Shown: piece by piece, positions 24,572 through 36,136 of the stretch | How positions within the stretch are numbered: position 1 is the stretch's first letter | Layout: each line of letters starts with the position of its first letter | DNA from: Anadara kagoshimensis | Taxonomy: Eukaryota > Mollusca > Bivalvia > Arcoida > Arcidae | Length of the DNA: 64,000 bases | Direction of reading: 5' to 3' | Assembly (NCBI GenBank): GCA_021292105.1 | Contig: CM037862.1 | Location: forward strand, 34,561,770-34,625,769 | Position numbers and translations under genes: made by a program | The notes under the pieces: model-generated | What the model saw: the letters and a program-made list of their open reading frames with translations, nothing else | Told to the model about the DNA's origin: nothing | Database searches by the model: none

Positions 24572-24758
24572 CAAAACCAAATAAACCAACACATTTCATA
24601 ATCACAATCCCCAAGCAAAGTAAAAAACTTTGAAACTGGCAACTTAATGGCAACACGTGGTTTTTTACCAGGTAAGAGAGGCTAGTTACTCCAGAAGATA
24701 AACACATCCTGTGTACTTAGCAACATCAGCAATATGTAAAATCGAAATTGAGAATGAA
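24572..24758 (-). repeat. Penelope-like 3'-end copy
   Basis: TCAAAACCAAATAAACCAAC, TCACAATCCCCAAGCAAAGT, AACTTTGAAACTGGCAACTT, CACGTGG, ACTCCAGAAGATAAACACA and TCGAAATTGAGAATGA. Diverged copy. Confidence 0.75.
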
Positions 24759-25082
24759 AAGTTAATGGAAATTTGGAGCCTATATAGAAAGATATGATTT
24801 AGGCAAAGGCAAATATGTCCAGGTTTGCTAACAACCTAAAAGTGTGCCAGTACTACTAATCTGATTTAACACGCGAGGAGTTTTACCGTAATAGAGTCCA
24901 TAAGATAATTTACTTTTCTATTCAGCACGTTGATTCATAGTAACAATTTATTAGACTTGTAACATCCGCTCTCCAATTCAATTACGGGTTAATTGGACTG
25001 TTTCTAGGAAAATTCAGCTAACCTTAAAACCTATACTGTAACATTAAACTTGGCATATGTATTTTACTTATATTAACAGGCA

Positions 25083-25141
25083 TGTCATGTGCTACTTTTG
25101 AATTTTTATGAAATAATACATTCAAAAGTAGCACATGACAA
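25083..25141. repeat. Short hairpin foldback
   Basis: TGTCATGTGCTACTTTTGAA pairs exactly with TTCAAAAGTAGCACATGACA across a roughly 15-base AT-rich loop. Same size and GTCAT..ATGAC termini as the hairpins at 46381-46440 and 48741-48834, so possibly one family. Confidence 0.75.
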
Positions 25142-25257
25142 GTATGCATGCTGTTTTTACGCAGAGCCTTTTTAAAAGTCGGTAGTTTTCAAATCAGTGG
25201 TCCCAATTTGTGCTTGTCATCGTTGGCTTGCCTTGTTTGTCTGTTTCTTTCATTAAT

Positions 25258-25385
25258 CTTTGTTGTGTCGTATTTTTGGATGACTTGACTTTTGTCAAGT
25301 ACATGTATGTGCTTTTTCAGTTATGTCCTCTTTGTGGTTCAGGATTGTGATTTAGACATGGATCAATATGTTTATTTTTTATGAT
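25258..25385 (+). repeat. Partial Penelope-like 3'-end copy
   Basis: Only the last part is clear: GGATTGTGATTTAGACATGG, ATCAATATGTTTATTTTTTA, TGATT. The rest is too diverged to align by eye. Confidence 0.5.
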
Positions 25386-25433
25386 TACATTGAACAAAAT
25401 ATATCTGTGTTTACTACCAACAACATCTTGTAG

Positions 25434-25625
25434 AATATGGAGAAACACCTCCTTCATGAGGAAACAACATTTTATGCGGCCCAATACCCTATTCAAATAC
25501 TGGTTCCATACAAACGACATGAAACATCAAACGGTTTGACTAAAGGAAAAAACTTGAAACCGCTCTTAGCTGTTTTGATTTGTCTTTTACAGGTATTCGT
25601 TATAACGTTAGCGGTTACCAAGTAA
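25434..25625 (+). CDS. Candidate exon or small ORF for a small membrane protein
   Basis: A GC-richer island. A CTTGTAG acceptor-type site precedes AAT ATG GAG at 25434. The frame encodes MEKHLLHEETTFYAAQY, then a polar stretch (YKRHETSNGLTKGKN), then a hydrophobic stretch LKPLLAVLICLLQ. At 25592/25593 there is a good donor (TTACAG|GTATTC) in the middle of the hydrophobic stretch. Read without splicing it ends VFVITLAVTK at 25625, giving a 62-aa protein with a C-terminal membrane anchor. If spliced, it would be a 5' exon encoding a cytoplasmic N-terminus plus half a membrane helix. No partner exon was found and no family is recognised. An ORF on the opposite strand is a shadow. Confidence 0.35.
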   Translation, partial: NMEKHLLHEETTFYAAQYPIQILVPYKRHETSNGLTKGKNLKPLLAVLICLLQVFVITLAVTK

Positions 25626-26079
25626 ATTTTAACGTTAGTATTATATAACATTTCTTTCCAATTCATGGCTACTTTCCATGGAATGTGGCATGTTTTAAGG
25701 TCATTCATTCAAGTAACAGTAGTAACTTGTGGTGACGCACAAAAAAGTGACAATTTATCGGCATATAGTGATACATGTATGCATCCTGTCTCAAGGTAGA
25801 AATCAAGAATCCTTGTATAAATTGTGTTAATCAGATCCATATCAAGAAAAAAATATGTTATAATTATTTTTTTCAAAATTTATATCTTAATCACCATTCT
25901 TGGTCATTATGTTTTCTCGAATCAAATCTCTTGGTTCAAAAGTAGTAGAGTAATATTGTTTTCGCCTCAGTTATTAGATAACCTTATCCAGCACTTTTCT
26001 GTGAAAATTAAACTTTAACATTTGCAATTTATTGGCTCATAAAGGAACTTAATTTAATGGTGTTTAGCTATATAAAGGT

Positions 26080-26318
26080 TATTAAAGAATCCAATTTTCT
26101 CGAAAAGTTAAGATAACAACATATTGTCATTCAAGTGTTGGTAATCCGCATTGCTCTTGTCCCTTAATTAAACTGATTTTTAAGTTAAAATGTTAAACCT
26201 TAGAAAATCAAATTGATCTCAGTAGTATCATTGATTAAATTTGTTTGCGAAGCACATAACAAATTCATCACTTTAACAGAATTTAGAACTTAATTATCAC
26301 AATAATTTATTTAGTAAA
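26080..26318 (+). repeat. Left copy of a diverged ~250-bp direct repeat
   Basis: Shares AAGATAACAACATATTGTCA TT, GTGTTGGTAA, AGTATCATTGATT, TTTGTTTGCGAAGCACAT and AATTATCACA with 27285-27530 in the same order. Confidence 0.7.
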
Positions 26319-27284
26319 CCTAGTCTAGATCTCTATGGATATGTCTTCATTTTATTTATTTATTTTTATTTTTTTTATTCTTTTTCTCATTTTCTGTAGT
26401 TGTTTTTACATATTTGACTGGAAGATAACAAAGAGTTTCATGTGACCTTTTACGAAATAATCCCACTTCTTCAAATTGCAACAATTGACTCGATCTAAAT
26501 TTTCCACAAGACATCTTTATTGTAAGGTTTTGTTATTTCTATGCGAAGCAATGCCTAAATATCTAAGGTTTTTCGTGCAAACGTGACCTCGGGATATATT
26601 TTCTCTTGAGCTTGAGAATTTATGTTGTAAAGATGAGTATTTTAACTTAAACGTAAAAAGAAACAAATTAAGATTTTACAAATTTCGTTTTGGGTCTTCT
26701 GATAACACTGAATATCATAAACTATTATAAATGCGTGTAAAGGTGATGTGATTGATAATGTCCAATAATTAGATGAATAATGAAAAGCACAGCAGATGGT
26801 TATATTATGATTAATATACAAATGATGTATATGTTTAACAAAAGAATAGTTTTTCTAGAGTCATTTAGAAACAAATCAAGCTCATTAAATTGTCTCGTTA
26901 TAAATCATAGAATTTAGGACAAGACTGTTTTAATTGAAAGTAAGCCGGTGTCAATTTTACGCTGATCTAACAAGAAAATTAGGAAAAATTGCTTTAAGGT
27001 GCAATATAACAATTTTTATAGTAAAATCTTTAACGATAAAAATTTACGTTTACAAATTAATTTTTTTTCAATCTATATCTTGTTCAAAGGTTTTGATTAT
27101 TATTTCCACTTGAAGAAGTAATATCCATGATCCTGTGGAAATTGGATAACAGTGACTTAATGTTTTTACGCCAAAATACTTAAATATCCCTTATTTCGAA
27201 CTAATATGTGAAAACGCAACTTAAAAAATTGCAATCAATAGTCTCATTAGAAAATTAATTTGATAAGGTTAACTAAGGTAAATG
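26319..27284. other. Non-coding interval, nothing recognised
   Basis: Very AT-rich sequence between two diverged direct repeats. The block GGTTATATTATGATTAATAT near 26795 resembles pieces near 28725 and 30745 but is too short to classify. Confidence 0.35.
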
Positions 27285-27530
27285 ATTTGCAGAATCGAAT
27301 TTCCTTGAAAAGATACGATAACAACATATTGTCATTTAAGTTTTGGTAACCTTCATTGTCCATTGCCCTAAATTAAACTTAATTTGTTGTTAATATTTTA
27401 AATTCTAGAAAATGACATCTATCCCAATAGTATCATTGATTGAATATGTTTGCAAAGCACATCAACACTTAAACAGATCAGAACGCAATTATCACACAAT
27501 TTTAGTTTAAACAATATTTTATTTAATTCA
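27285..27530 (+). repeat. Right copy of a diverged ~250-bp direct repeat
   Basis: Counterpart of 26080-26318, about 1.2 kb downstream. Confidence 0.7.
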
Positions 27531-27632
27531 AAAATACATAAGTTAATAGATAACATATTCAAATGAGAAAATAGAATTCGGGAACAAGCCATGTGCCCGT
27601 CTCCATATCTGAAAGTTACAATTTTTTACCGA

Positions 27633-27636
<4 letters not shown>

Positions 27637-27694
<58 letters not shown>
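27637..27694 (+). repeat. Compound (TA)n(TG)n microsatellite
   Basis: About 17 TA units run directly into about 12 TG units. Confidence 0.95.
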
Positions 27695-27826
27695 GGGAGA
27701 AAAAAATATTATGAATTATGAATAAATAAGATAGTGTACCATTAAACGATCAATAAAATTATAAATCAGTGTACCATAAAACAATTAATAAATAAATCAG
27801 TGTGCCATAAATATGCGAGTTATTTA

Positions 27827-28324
27827 TCAAAAACGCTTGATGAGTTCAATGAATCTTTGGACAGTTGAAAAAAAATCATTATTTTGTGCGTCGTAAAGTA
27901 AATCTGCGTCACCATATAGTACAAAATCATTGGTAATATTATAACTAGATAACTATTATAACTATTATAATTAAATAGATTTTAATAGGTTTATAATGTA
28001 TTTTGGACAGTTTAGCAAAAAATGAAAAGTAGACTCTACTTTATCACATGAACACAGAGAGCTGTAAATTAATTTTTTATCAAATAGATTTAAAGCTGCA
28101 TTTCATTCTAAGTCTAGCGTATTGAATTTGACCTTTGCGTGATCCTGAAGAATAAAAAGAAGCACTTTAGAATTCATGTCAATAGATTGTTTAAAACCAT
28201 AAAGCGAACCATTTCTTACATCTTGGTGAATTTCGTTCCAATCTCTGATGGTTTGAGGGAGAAATGAATGTGTTTTACAATATATGACTATACTCATCGT
28301 TACGGCGCTAGACAAATCACACAA
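27827..28324 (-). pseudogene. Dead C-terminal remnant of a LINE reverse-transcriptase ORF
   Basis: Read on the minus strand, the first part contains HSFLPQTIRDWNEIHQDV and GSLYGFK, the conserved 'FFPRTIRDWN-LP' segment near the C-terminus of many non-LTR reverse-transcriptase ORFs. After a TGA (inside the feature, near 28103) the frame continues with CSCDKVESTFHFLLNCPKYI, matching the 'C-C---E---HFLL-CP-Y' zinc-type motif. It then gives LYGDADLLYD, and finally FFSTVQRFIELIKRF before the terminal stop at 27827-27829. Order and spacing fit the family's end. At least two internal stops and probable frameshifts make it inactive. It belongs to a different LINE lineage from 60985-64000, whose cysteine motif is CCIFCNGVIEDE. 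Confidence 0.75.
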
Positions 28325-28426
28325 TTTGATTTTGTGTAGGGAGAGGAATCTACATCCTTATTTTCTTTTTTTCTGATTTTACTTTTATTTTTGGACTGAA
28401 ATGAAGAAAGACTTGTATATTTTCTT

Positions 28427-28427
<1 letters not shown>

Positions 28428-28457
<30 letters not shown>
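28428..28457 (+). repeat. (TAA)n microsatellite
   Basis: About ten uninterrupted TAA units. An open frame on the other strand that crosses it is not coding. Confidence 0.95.
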
Positions 28458-28462
<5 letters not shown>

Positions 28463-28539
28463 ATTCTATCAGACAGAGAAAATGTTCGGTTTGATAGATA
28501 GATTGAAGATAAAATATGTTTATATAGAAATTGCATTAC

Positions 28540-29990
28540 TGCAAGGAAACTTACTTTTGGACTCCTAAGCTTAAGCTAAAGTTTTCTTATACAGCATAAA
28601 CTAAACAAAGTCAAAACTATGACAAATTACTCGTACATTTTAATATATGTTCTTTGTGTAAATATAATGTGATTTATAATGTCTAACTATTGATGAATGT
28701 TCTCAACAGCACAAACGAGGGTTATATCTTGGATGATATACACTAATGGGAAGTATATGTCATATGGATATGTCAGACATATTTCTGAAAAGCGAATAAT
28801 GATTTCCCCGTAGTCAGTTTGTAACTTATCAACCTTAATAAATCTCCCCGTTGTATATTTTTTATAAATGTATAAGAGATGATAGAATTGTTTTATCAGG
28901 AAGGAAATCTAACAAAACGTTAGCATTGATACAACCGTTTATAAGAACGTAAAACATTAAGAGATTCTGAGCATTTTTCTTAGGGTGACGTTTATTTCAA
29001 TGATTCGTTATGTTAAACTGCTTTTAAGGATTAGATATTTAGATTTATATCTTTTCCTCATTTTCTTTTGACAGTTTTAATGAATTAGTGTATAACTTCA
29101 TAAATCAATTGTTGTTTTCTCATAAAACTTCTATGACTCAAATGTCGTATTCCTGATAGATACCTCAAAAAGTAATATCTAGTTGCGATGCTTTTGTTCG
29201 TTGTTATTTTAATTGATTCGAAAACTCCAAATCCTGAATATCTTAAAGTCTTAATAAAATTCCAATAAACTTGGAGTAATTCCAAAGAGAAATATAAATG
29301 ATGATCATTCTGATTTTTTTTGTTATTGTGTATTGTTTTTTTTTCAATTCATGGCAGTTTGTATTCTGCACTAGTTTGTAACAAACGTACTGATAACAAG
29401 TGCGGTTATAAAGCTTACAAAACGAAAAAATCTGATAGTATTACGCTACTTACAAAGTAAAATGCAACTTTCTTTAAAATTAGATATCATCTTGTGATCT
29501 TAAGTATTTCACTAGCTAAAGTCGGTTAAATATGTTTGTTTTTTAAGTATCTTTTCAACATCTTTAGAAAAAAAATGGTTTCACAATTTTGGTCCAAGCA
29601 CTTATAATGAACTGTATACTCAAACGGCCATCTATTGCTGTAAAATTAAAACGGGTACATTATGTAATTATATAACTATCATATAACTTATTAGTGGTAT
29701 CAAAGTCTTTAAATAGAATCAAACAAGTCTGTGATACTGTCAGAGTATCCTAACGCTCAACGCGAACCTTAAACCGCTATCTGGCAAATATATTCTTTTT
29801 TTAACAATATCCTGTTATATTTATTACTTAACCTGTGTTCGGACCAACATTATAGACATCCAAATATTTCGTAATTTATCAAATATATTTTCCAAAATCC
29901 ACTTAAACCAATACTTTGAAGAAAAAAAGCTTAGTTTTTTTGAGGGATTTTAAAATTAAAGAAGTAGATAATATTGGTAACAACTATTAT
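28540..29990. other. Non-coding interval with one repeat fragment
   Basis: A family-C repeat fragment lies at about 29570-29665 (TTTCACAATTTTGGTCCAAG, TGCTGTAAAATTAAAAC). No exon or RNA gene was recognised. Confidence 0.4.
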
Positions 29991-29992
29991 AT

Positions 29993-30146
29993 CAAAAACA
30001 AACATACTAATCTTTGTCCGAATCACAATCCAGAAGCAAAGTAGGAACTTTGAAACTGAAAATTTAGGTTAAACAGGTGAACGTCCACCATGGAAGTGAG
30101 GTCAGGTGCATCGGAAGGGTAAGCACCTTCTGTTTAGCTAGCTACA
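29993..30146 (-). repeat. Penelope-like 3'-end copy
   Basis: ATCAAAAACAAACATACTAA, TCCGAATCACAATCCAGAAG, AACAGGTGAACGTCCACCAT, GGTGCATCGGAAGGGTAAGC, TTTAGCTAGCTACA. Well preserved up to the truncation. Confidence 0.85.
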
Positions 30147-30394
30147 ATATTTTCCAGTGTATATAAAACGTTGTTTAAATTTTGCTTACACATGAGATCT
30201 GGAATAGACCGAAATGAAAACAAGATGAATAAAGGAGTTTCTAATAATGTTTATTCAATAGTTTAATGCCTCTGATGTGATTAGAGACGTAACACCCAAA
30301 AAAATTGGTCATTAGATACCTTAATAAACCTATATGCATTTACAGTAAGCGTCTAGACACTCCCAGCGATAAGTATCGATAAGAATTAATCAAC

Positions 30395-30545
30395 AACGAA
30401 GTCCAAACCACAATCCCATAGCAAAGTAAAATTTTGAAACTTAACACTGGCATTTAAGTTAAGGAAATTAATTTTCAGCAGGGAAATGAGACCGTTTGCT
30501 ACGGAAGGGTAAGGATCTCTGTTTTAACTTATTATTAAGCTACAC
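30395..30545 (-). repeat. Penelope-like 3'-end copy, diverged
   Basis: TCCAAACCACAATCCCATAG, CAAAGTAAAATTTTGAAACT, TTTCAGCAGGGAAATGAGAC, GGAAGGGTAAGGATCTC. Lies 250 bp from the previous copy in the same orientation. Confidence 0.75.
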
Positions 30546-31139
30546 TGAACACATTTTGTATAATACATTACAATACAGAAATTAGTAAGCTGTGATTGTG
30601 AACCTATTTTTTCTAAGAAACCTGATACTGTTTCTTTAAACAACAGATACCATTTCTATGTAAAGGGTACGTTATTGATGACGTTTTTAAATATTGGATG
30701 GATGTTCACAGGAGCAAAAAGTTAAGGTCATATCTTGATTAATATACTAATGGAAAGAATAAATCAAATCGATATGTCAAACATATCCCGTAAAAGGGAA
30801 TAATGTTTTCTAAGAGCTTATTATTTTTCCAATTACTTCCTCGTTACAACAAAGAAACATTGTTTTTCTGAAAGTGTACGATCATCGTTACATTTTACAC
30901 AACTCTGTGATTAGTTTACACGTAACAAGATTCCTTGGGAATTGTATATCAAACATTTAAAACTTCATTAACTTAATTGCATAATATTGCATTAGCTTTT
31001 AAGTAACAAGACTAACTACATTTTTTCAAAGATTAAAAAACATCAAATACTAGTAGATAGTAAAGCTATATGTATTTGTTTATTTCTTTATATACATGAC
31101 TCGTTTATCAATACTGAATTCAATTTCCATTGGTTTTTC
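30546..31139. other. Non-coding interval, nothing recognised
   Basis: No gene or clear repeat. A block near 30735-30800 resembles 28725-28800 (TATCTTG..ATATACTAATGG). Confidence 0.35.
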
Positions 31140-31870
31140 AAACTGTTCAACTGGCACTGTTGCCAAGTAACTTATTTCATAGCATAAAAATCCCGTATGT
31201 CATATTACATTTTAATAGCTTTATAAACAAAAGTTACGTGCCTTTAATGTTTTTATTTTTTTTCTATTTTATTGTACCTAGGTTTTTTCGTGCTTCTGGT
31301 TCACAATTCGACGAGTACTCGCTGCGTGGTTTTATTGACAAAACCATTGTTCAACTAAAATTTGCAACATGTATATTTCATTTGATAAATTTGAAAAGGC
31401 ATTATTGCCGAACATGTGTTTCATAGCTGCATATTCATCAATCCATGTTAGGGTTTAATACTTTATAAACGGTTCTATGTCTTTAACGTTTTTTCTTTCA
31501 TGTAATTGTGCCATGTTTTTGTGATCCAGACTTCACACAAGACCATTTTTCAAAGAGTACTCGCTACGTGGTTTTATTGGCAAAACCATTTCTTTGACGA
31601 AAATATGCTATATGTATATATCATCTGATTACTTTGTCCAGGCACTGTTATCAAGTACGTCTTTCACAGTTACAAATACATATATCAAATATTAGACTTT
31701 AATTGCTTAATAAACAAAATCTAAGTATTTTTTATATTTATTTCTGCCATATTATTGCGTCATGTTTTTTTGTGATTGCGGTTACAGACAAGACTATTAT
31801 TTGATAAGTACTCGCCATACATGTATACTGTATTTGATAAATCTGCCTAGGTTATATCATTACATATATC
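31140..31870 (+). repeat. Diverged tandem repeat, three units of about 245 bp
   Basis: The marker GAGTACTCGCT(G/A)CGTGG + TTTTATTG(A/G)CAAAACCATT occurs at 31312 and 31556, with a decayed form (AAGTACTCGCC) at 31806. TTTATAAACAAAA, GTTTTTAT, GCACTGTTGCCAAGTA and ATATTTCAT recur around each. The 98-codon open frame here is part of the repeat, not a gene. Confidence 0.75.
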
Positions 31871-32976
31871 ACCAGTAAAAACATTGCGCCGCCAATTTTT
31901 GTGGTATCGACACATTTATCAAAACTGCAAAACTTAATTTAGTAAATGGACTTACATTTATCGTTAACAAAACTAATAGACACAGTATAAGCCAGACATC
32001 CTAGTAAAATGTCGACTTTTAGTCTTCCAAGCAAAATTGCAAAAGCTCTTTTAGTTTATATAAAAGCAAAGAATGTAATATTCTTAAATTATTACATTGA
32101 TTCAGTAATGAGAATTTTCATGCTTGTCGAAAACTTATCGAATACGTTTTTATAGGAAGTATGGTAAAATGCTATAAGAAAGACCTTTCTAATAGTGGAT
32201 GGAACATAAACAACCCCAATCTTTATAGCCTTTTCCTTCCATAATGAACGATGTGCATGAATGTTGATTACCCTCTGTCAATCGGTCAGGCTTGTTAATT
32301 GTTGTCACTTGGCAAGCTTTCTTTTAGTGTAGTAAAGTGTAGTTAATCATATGCTGTATATTAATCAACTAAACTGTTTCTAAAAATTAATATCGAATTA
32401 GAAAAAAATCCGCTCGCTTAAATTTTGTTATTGGGTAAGATTAAGAAGTTATTAGTTCAATGTTTGTTAAATAAGTTTTTTAATTTGCATGTTTATTGAC
32501 TACTGGTTGTAAAATCAATTAGAAGGTTGAGAACCCCCTAATTGTAAATAGTCACAAGACTAGATATTTTTGTACTTAAGTACCAATCGGGAACGTAATA
32601 GTCAGTGACCCCAGATGTGTTCGTCATTTTCTTGTTTCTATCTTTTCAATATATCATTTCACGTTCTTGTTTGCGTTGGAGACACATCGGTAGATTTTCG
32701 CGGTACTTAATTTTTGCGTTTGATTTCATAAGCAGCGTTTTAATCATTAGCTTACATTTATCAAGAACATGTTTTCAACTACAAATTGCTTTTGTTTCTT
32801 CATCATTATTTATGTTAAATCGATACTACATGTCATGTCTATCTTAGTTTTTTTGTTATTTATCGTTATGTTTGTCGGCTGGATAAAATCTCAAAGAAAA
32901 TGTTTACTGTCCGTTGACTCTGCTGGAGAGAAAGGAATAACGCTAATATTTAAAAGATTTGAATGACACATTTAAA
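31871..32976. other. Non-coding interval, nothing recognised
   Basis: Two overlapping open frames at 32605-32966 encode only cysteine/phenylalanine-rich hydrophobic sequence from T-rich DNA, with no splice support. No RNA gene or repeat was recognised. Confidence 0.4.
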
Positions 32977-33543
32977 AATCAATTAATCATTTACTTACAT
33001 GAGCCGAGTCGTTGCTAACAATCCTAATTTCGATCTAGTTCATACATTATAACTCCTTTAATACACCAAAACGTATTTTGGATGGGTGTTTACAATGGTA
33101 ATAATTTTGACAAAATGGCGGTGTCTTTCGTGTGACGTAATGATGACGGAAGAATGTATTCTTTACGTAGGTGCGCAAGGGGTACAATGAAGGGTAGCTC
33201 AAAGGTCGTGTTGAGTTTAAAAGTTTGAATTTATGTCAATTTTTTCAAAAGTTTAAAAATGCAGAAAGGTTGTTGACTTTATTATTTTATTAAATCAATT
33301 TTGGTCATCCCAGTTAAGCAAAAATCAATCCGTTCTTGAGCGGCACTAACCTACGTAAATAGTCGACTCTTTCGTCATGACTACGTAACATAAAGAACCC
33401 CGCCATTTCGTAAAACAAATAACCATTGTAAACACCACCCAGGTTATATTTTGTCGCATAAAATGATATATGAAGCAAGGATGGACCCGAAACATGAATT
33501 TTTAGTAACGACTCAGCTCATGTAAGTAAAAGAATCATTGATT
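32977..33543. mobile_element. Long foldback (non-autonomous DNA transposon-like) element, 567 bp
   Basis: The termini AATCAATTAATCATTTACTT + ACATGAGCCGAGTCGTTGCT (left) and the reverse complement of the right end, AATCAATGATTCTTTTACTT + ACATGAGCTGAGTCGTTACT, match with few differences. Pairing continues deep into the element: GGGTGTTTACAATGGTAAT and AAATGGCGGTGTCTTT on the left have inverted partners ATAACCATTGTAAACACCAC and AAAGAACCCCGCCATTTCG on the right. No ORF of transposase type. Confidence 0.85.
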
Positions 33544-34736
33544 TGTACCCGTCATATCGAAATTCATAAAATATTTTGCGATCTTGCGTTCTCCGAAATA
33601 GGCTAAATAAATAGTAGAGATTGTTATTGCTTTGTAAAAATATGTTATAATTAATGTATATCTTGAAATATTTGTTGAAATATTGAAGTTTAAATAAATA
33701 CCAACTTGTAAAGTTAATCATTTCATTACAAGCAAACATAAACGGTTAAGTTATATTTTCATAGTCATAATTGTTCTTGTACAATAGGTGTTATGTCAAA
33801 ATATTAAGATCCAAAATAAAGTTTGGTGCCTTACAATGAAATTGTAGATTTGGTTTTGCCAATTTTTATTCCTAAGAAGCATTACATGACTTAGATATAA
33901 TAATAAATATTTTTATTTTAAAATTAAAGTATTGCCTCAATATTTACTGCAAAATAATGTAGTTCTTTAAATGATTCACTGATACAAATATCACTACTTT
34001 GCGATATTAGGTGTTTAAACATAAACCTATTTTCATGGTTGGTTTGATATTCAATGATTTAGCAACAGCAGCTGCAAAAATGAAACTTGGCAATTCAAAC
34101 ACAAACATACCGAACTACTAGTATGTCCAAATCACAACCCAAAACGCAATATAATAGCATCTCAATCTTATTTGAAAGAGACCGTTCAATTTAAAGTACA
34201 AGTGCATAATACTACAAGTTCTACCTTACATGTGATAAATTAGCGTCTCTCTAATTGTTTTTGTTTATACCCTTGATATTCGCATATATGGATGCAGCTT
34301 GGTTTATTTATGGTGATATCAGACACCATGTCATTTCTGTGTAAGAAATCTGTGATTTAAACTAACTGATATAATCAACTGCTATTACAATATCAAAGGC
34401 GATAAAGGTGACTTCATCGTGTTTAATGTATTTGATACATATATACATGTTAAGGCTTAAAACCCTAATGGGTTTCAATGGTTTACTTCATACTAAATTA
34501 AGCTTGTAAAATAAAACAGCATTTTGATTACATAATGTCATGATCATGCTTGATTTTGATACTTATACTTATTGATTTAACTATGCAAGCTCCAGTGTGC
34601 TATTAAAATTTGAAACCTTGATAACTGTGTTAATTTGTAAAATAATCAGAAAACAGTATGATTTTGAAGATGACTCCAAGCTAACAACATCCTGTATTTA
34701 GTTTTGCCTGAAATATTTAAATTGTTATTCCAAATA
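33544..34736. other. Non-coding interval with a short repeat fragment
   Basis: A 60-bp Penelope-like 3'-end fragment lies at 34093-34150 (AAACACAAACATACCGAACT, GTCCAAATCACAACCCAAAA). Nothing else was recognised. Confidence 0.4.
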
Positions 34737-34910
34737 CAATCAAACCTGTCTATAAAGGCCACCCTATGGAATCAGTAAAAGTGGTCTTTATGGGCAGGTG
34801 GCCTTTATATACAGGTTCAAATTATATGAAAAAAAATTTAGATACAATTTTACTGGCCTTTACAAGCAGGTGGTCCTTATATAAAGGTTATTTGGACAGG
34901 GTTTTGTATG
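34737..34910. repeat. Palindromic MITE-like repeat, family B, copy 2
   Basis: CAAACCTGTCTATAAAGGCC, GGTCTTTATGGGCAGGTGGC, TTTATATACAGGTTCAAATT, CTGGCCTTTACAAGCAGGTG, TCCTTATATAAAGG. Best-preserved copy of the family. Confidence 0.75.
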
Positions 34911-35254
34911 TTTGTTTTTGAATACGAAAGTTTGCTTAATTTTACTTCGGGGAAATCTTAGTAAAGGAATAATTTTGAAACCGAGGTCGGCAACAATGCA
35001 GTGAATATTGGCTTCGATTTATTTTCAATATTTGATAGCATTTTAATCGGAACAAATCCATCAGACCTGTCTCTCCATACTACATGTATATGAAATCTTG
35101 AATCTTAAGATATTATTTAAAACATGAAAAAACAAAGCTTAAACCAACAGAGAAAGCCTGCAAGCAATGACCACAGGTGGATCACAGTGCTTAGGTTCAA
35201 ATCGAACCTGACAGATCCTAGTGCGAATAATGTTCATCAGTTGTATAAGCAATT

Positions 35255-35620
35255 TGTTAGCAATAAGCGACGAAAAAATTTATCTAAACAAACGTTTAGG
35301 CAATGCATGTTTACGGATTTTGTCCCTCAATTCAAGCATTTTGACTGGAAGTTTCAAAGTAGTTTATGTTACATCATATCACCAATTTTTTTTAGCCATT
35401 AATGACGAGAAAAATGTTAAATCTCATAGGATTAGTCTAAACAAAAGTTCATGTAGTGCATGTTTAAAAACGCTCACGTACACGGATTTGTTCCATCAAA
35501 TCAAGCATTTGACTCGTAGGTTGAATGTTGTTTAACGTCACAGCTATAAGTGACGAGAAAAATATTAATCTCAAAGATTAATCTAAACAAAAGTTCATGT
35601 GGTACACGGTTAAGTACATT
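35255..35620 (+). repeat. Tandem repeat, three units of about 145 bp
   Basis: GACGAGAAAAAT(G/A)TTAA..TCTAAACAAAAGTTCATGT + GGT/AGTGCA recurs near 35261, 35401 and 35551. The two overlapping ORFs at 35124-35535 are reads through this repeat. Confidence 0.75.
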
Positions 35621-35807
35621 CTCAAGTCATCACTGGTTTGGATATGGATTGTTTTGTTTATAATGTATGTCATGTGATTTCAGAGTTAGATTTTTTGTGA
35701 TTTATAATGTCTAGGAATTCTCAGAAGTCACAGAGGTAGTTTTATCTTACTTAACACTCTAAAGGGTGGGATAAATCACAGTGATAGACGATATTACAAC
35801 TATACTA

Positions 35808-36011
35808 CAGACCTGTCGAAAGTTTAACACTTGTCTAAAGAAAAAGAGTAGAGGATCGGCTTCTGAGTGGCCAAGATATGGATGGCAAGTGATAAAAAAG
35901 CAGCCGCGATATAGATACCAGAGCTATCGAGATATGACTAAAAAGGGGACGAAATATCATGTCAATTCGTCACTAGTCAGTTAGTTTAGTGTTAAACTTT
36001 CGTCAGGTCTG
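35808..36011. mobile_element. 204-bp MITE with TA target duplication
   Basis: Terminal inverted repeats CAGACCTGTCGAAAGTTTAA + CACT (left) and AGTGTTAAACTTTCGTCAGG + TCTG (right) are about 24 bp with one mismatch. TA dinucleotides flank both sides (35806-35807 and 36012-36013), as in Tc1/mariner-derived MITEs. A related single terminus, AGTGTTAAACGTTTGACATG, lies near 45007. No coding capacity; the 67-codon frame inside is a by-product. Confidence 0.85.
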
Positions 36012-36136
36012 TACTGTATATTAATGTAAAACCGTAAAAGACTAATGGTCTTGTCTAGTGTGTTTACATCTAAATCAAACAAGCTGGTTATAAAATGTTA
36101 ATATTTTCTATGTGTAGTACTTTGGGAATAAGGAAT

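Noticed and set aside
31130-31426. 98-codon plus-strand frame
   Set aside because: Lies within a 245-bp tandem repeat whose other units do not keep the frame; the start codon is GTG or TTG-like, implausible here.
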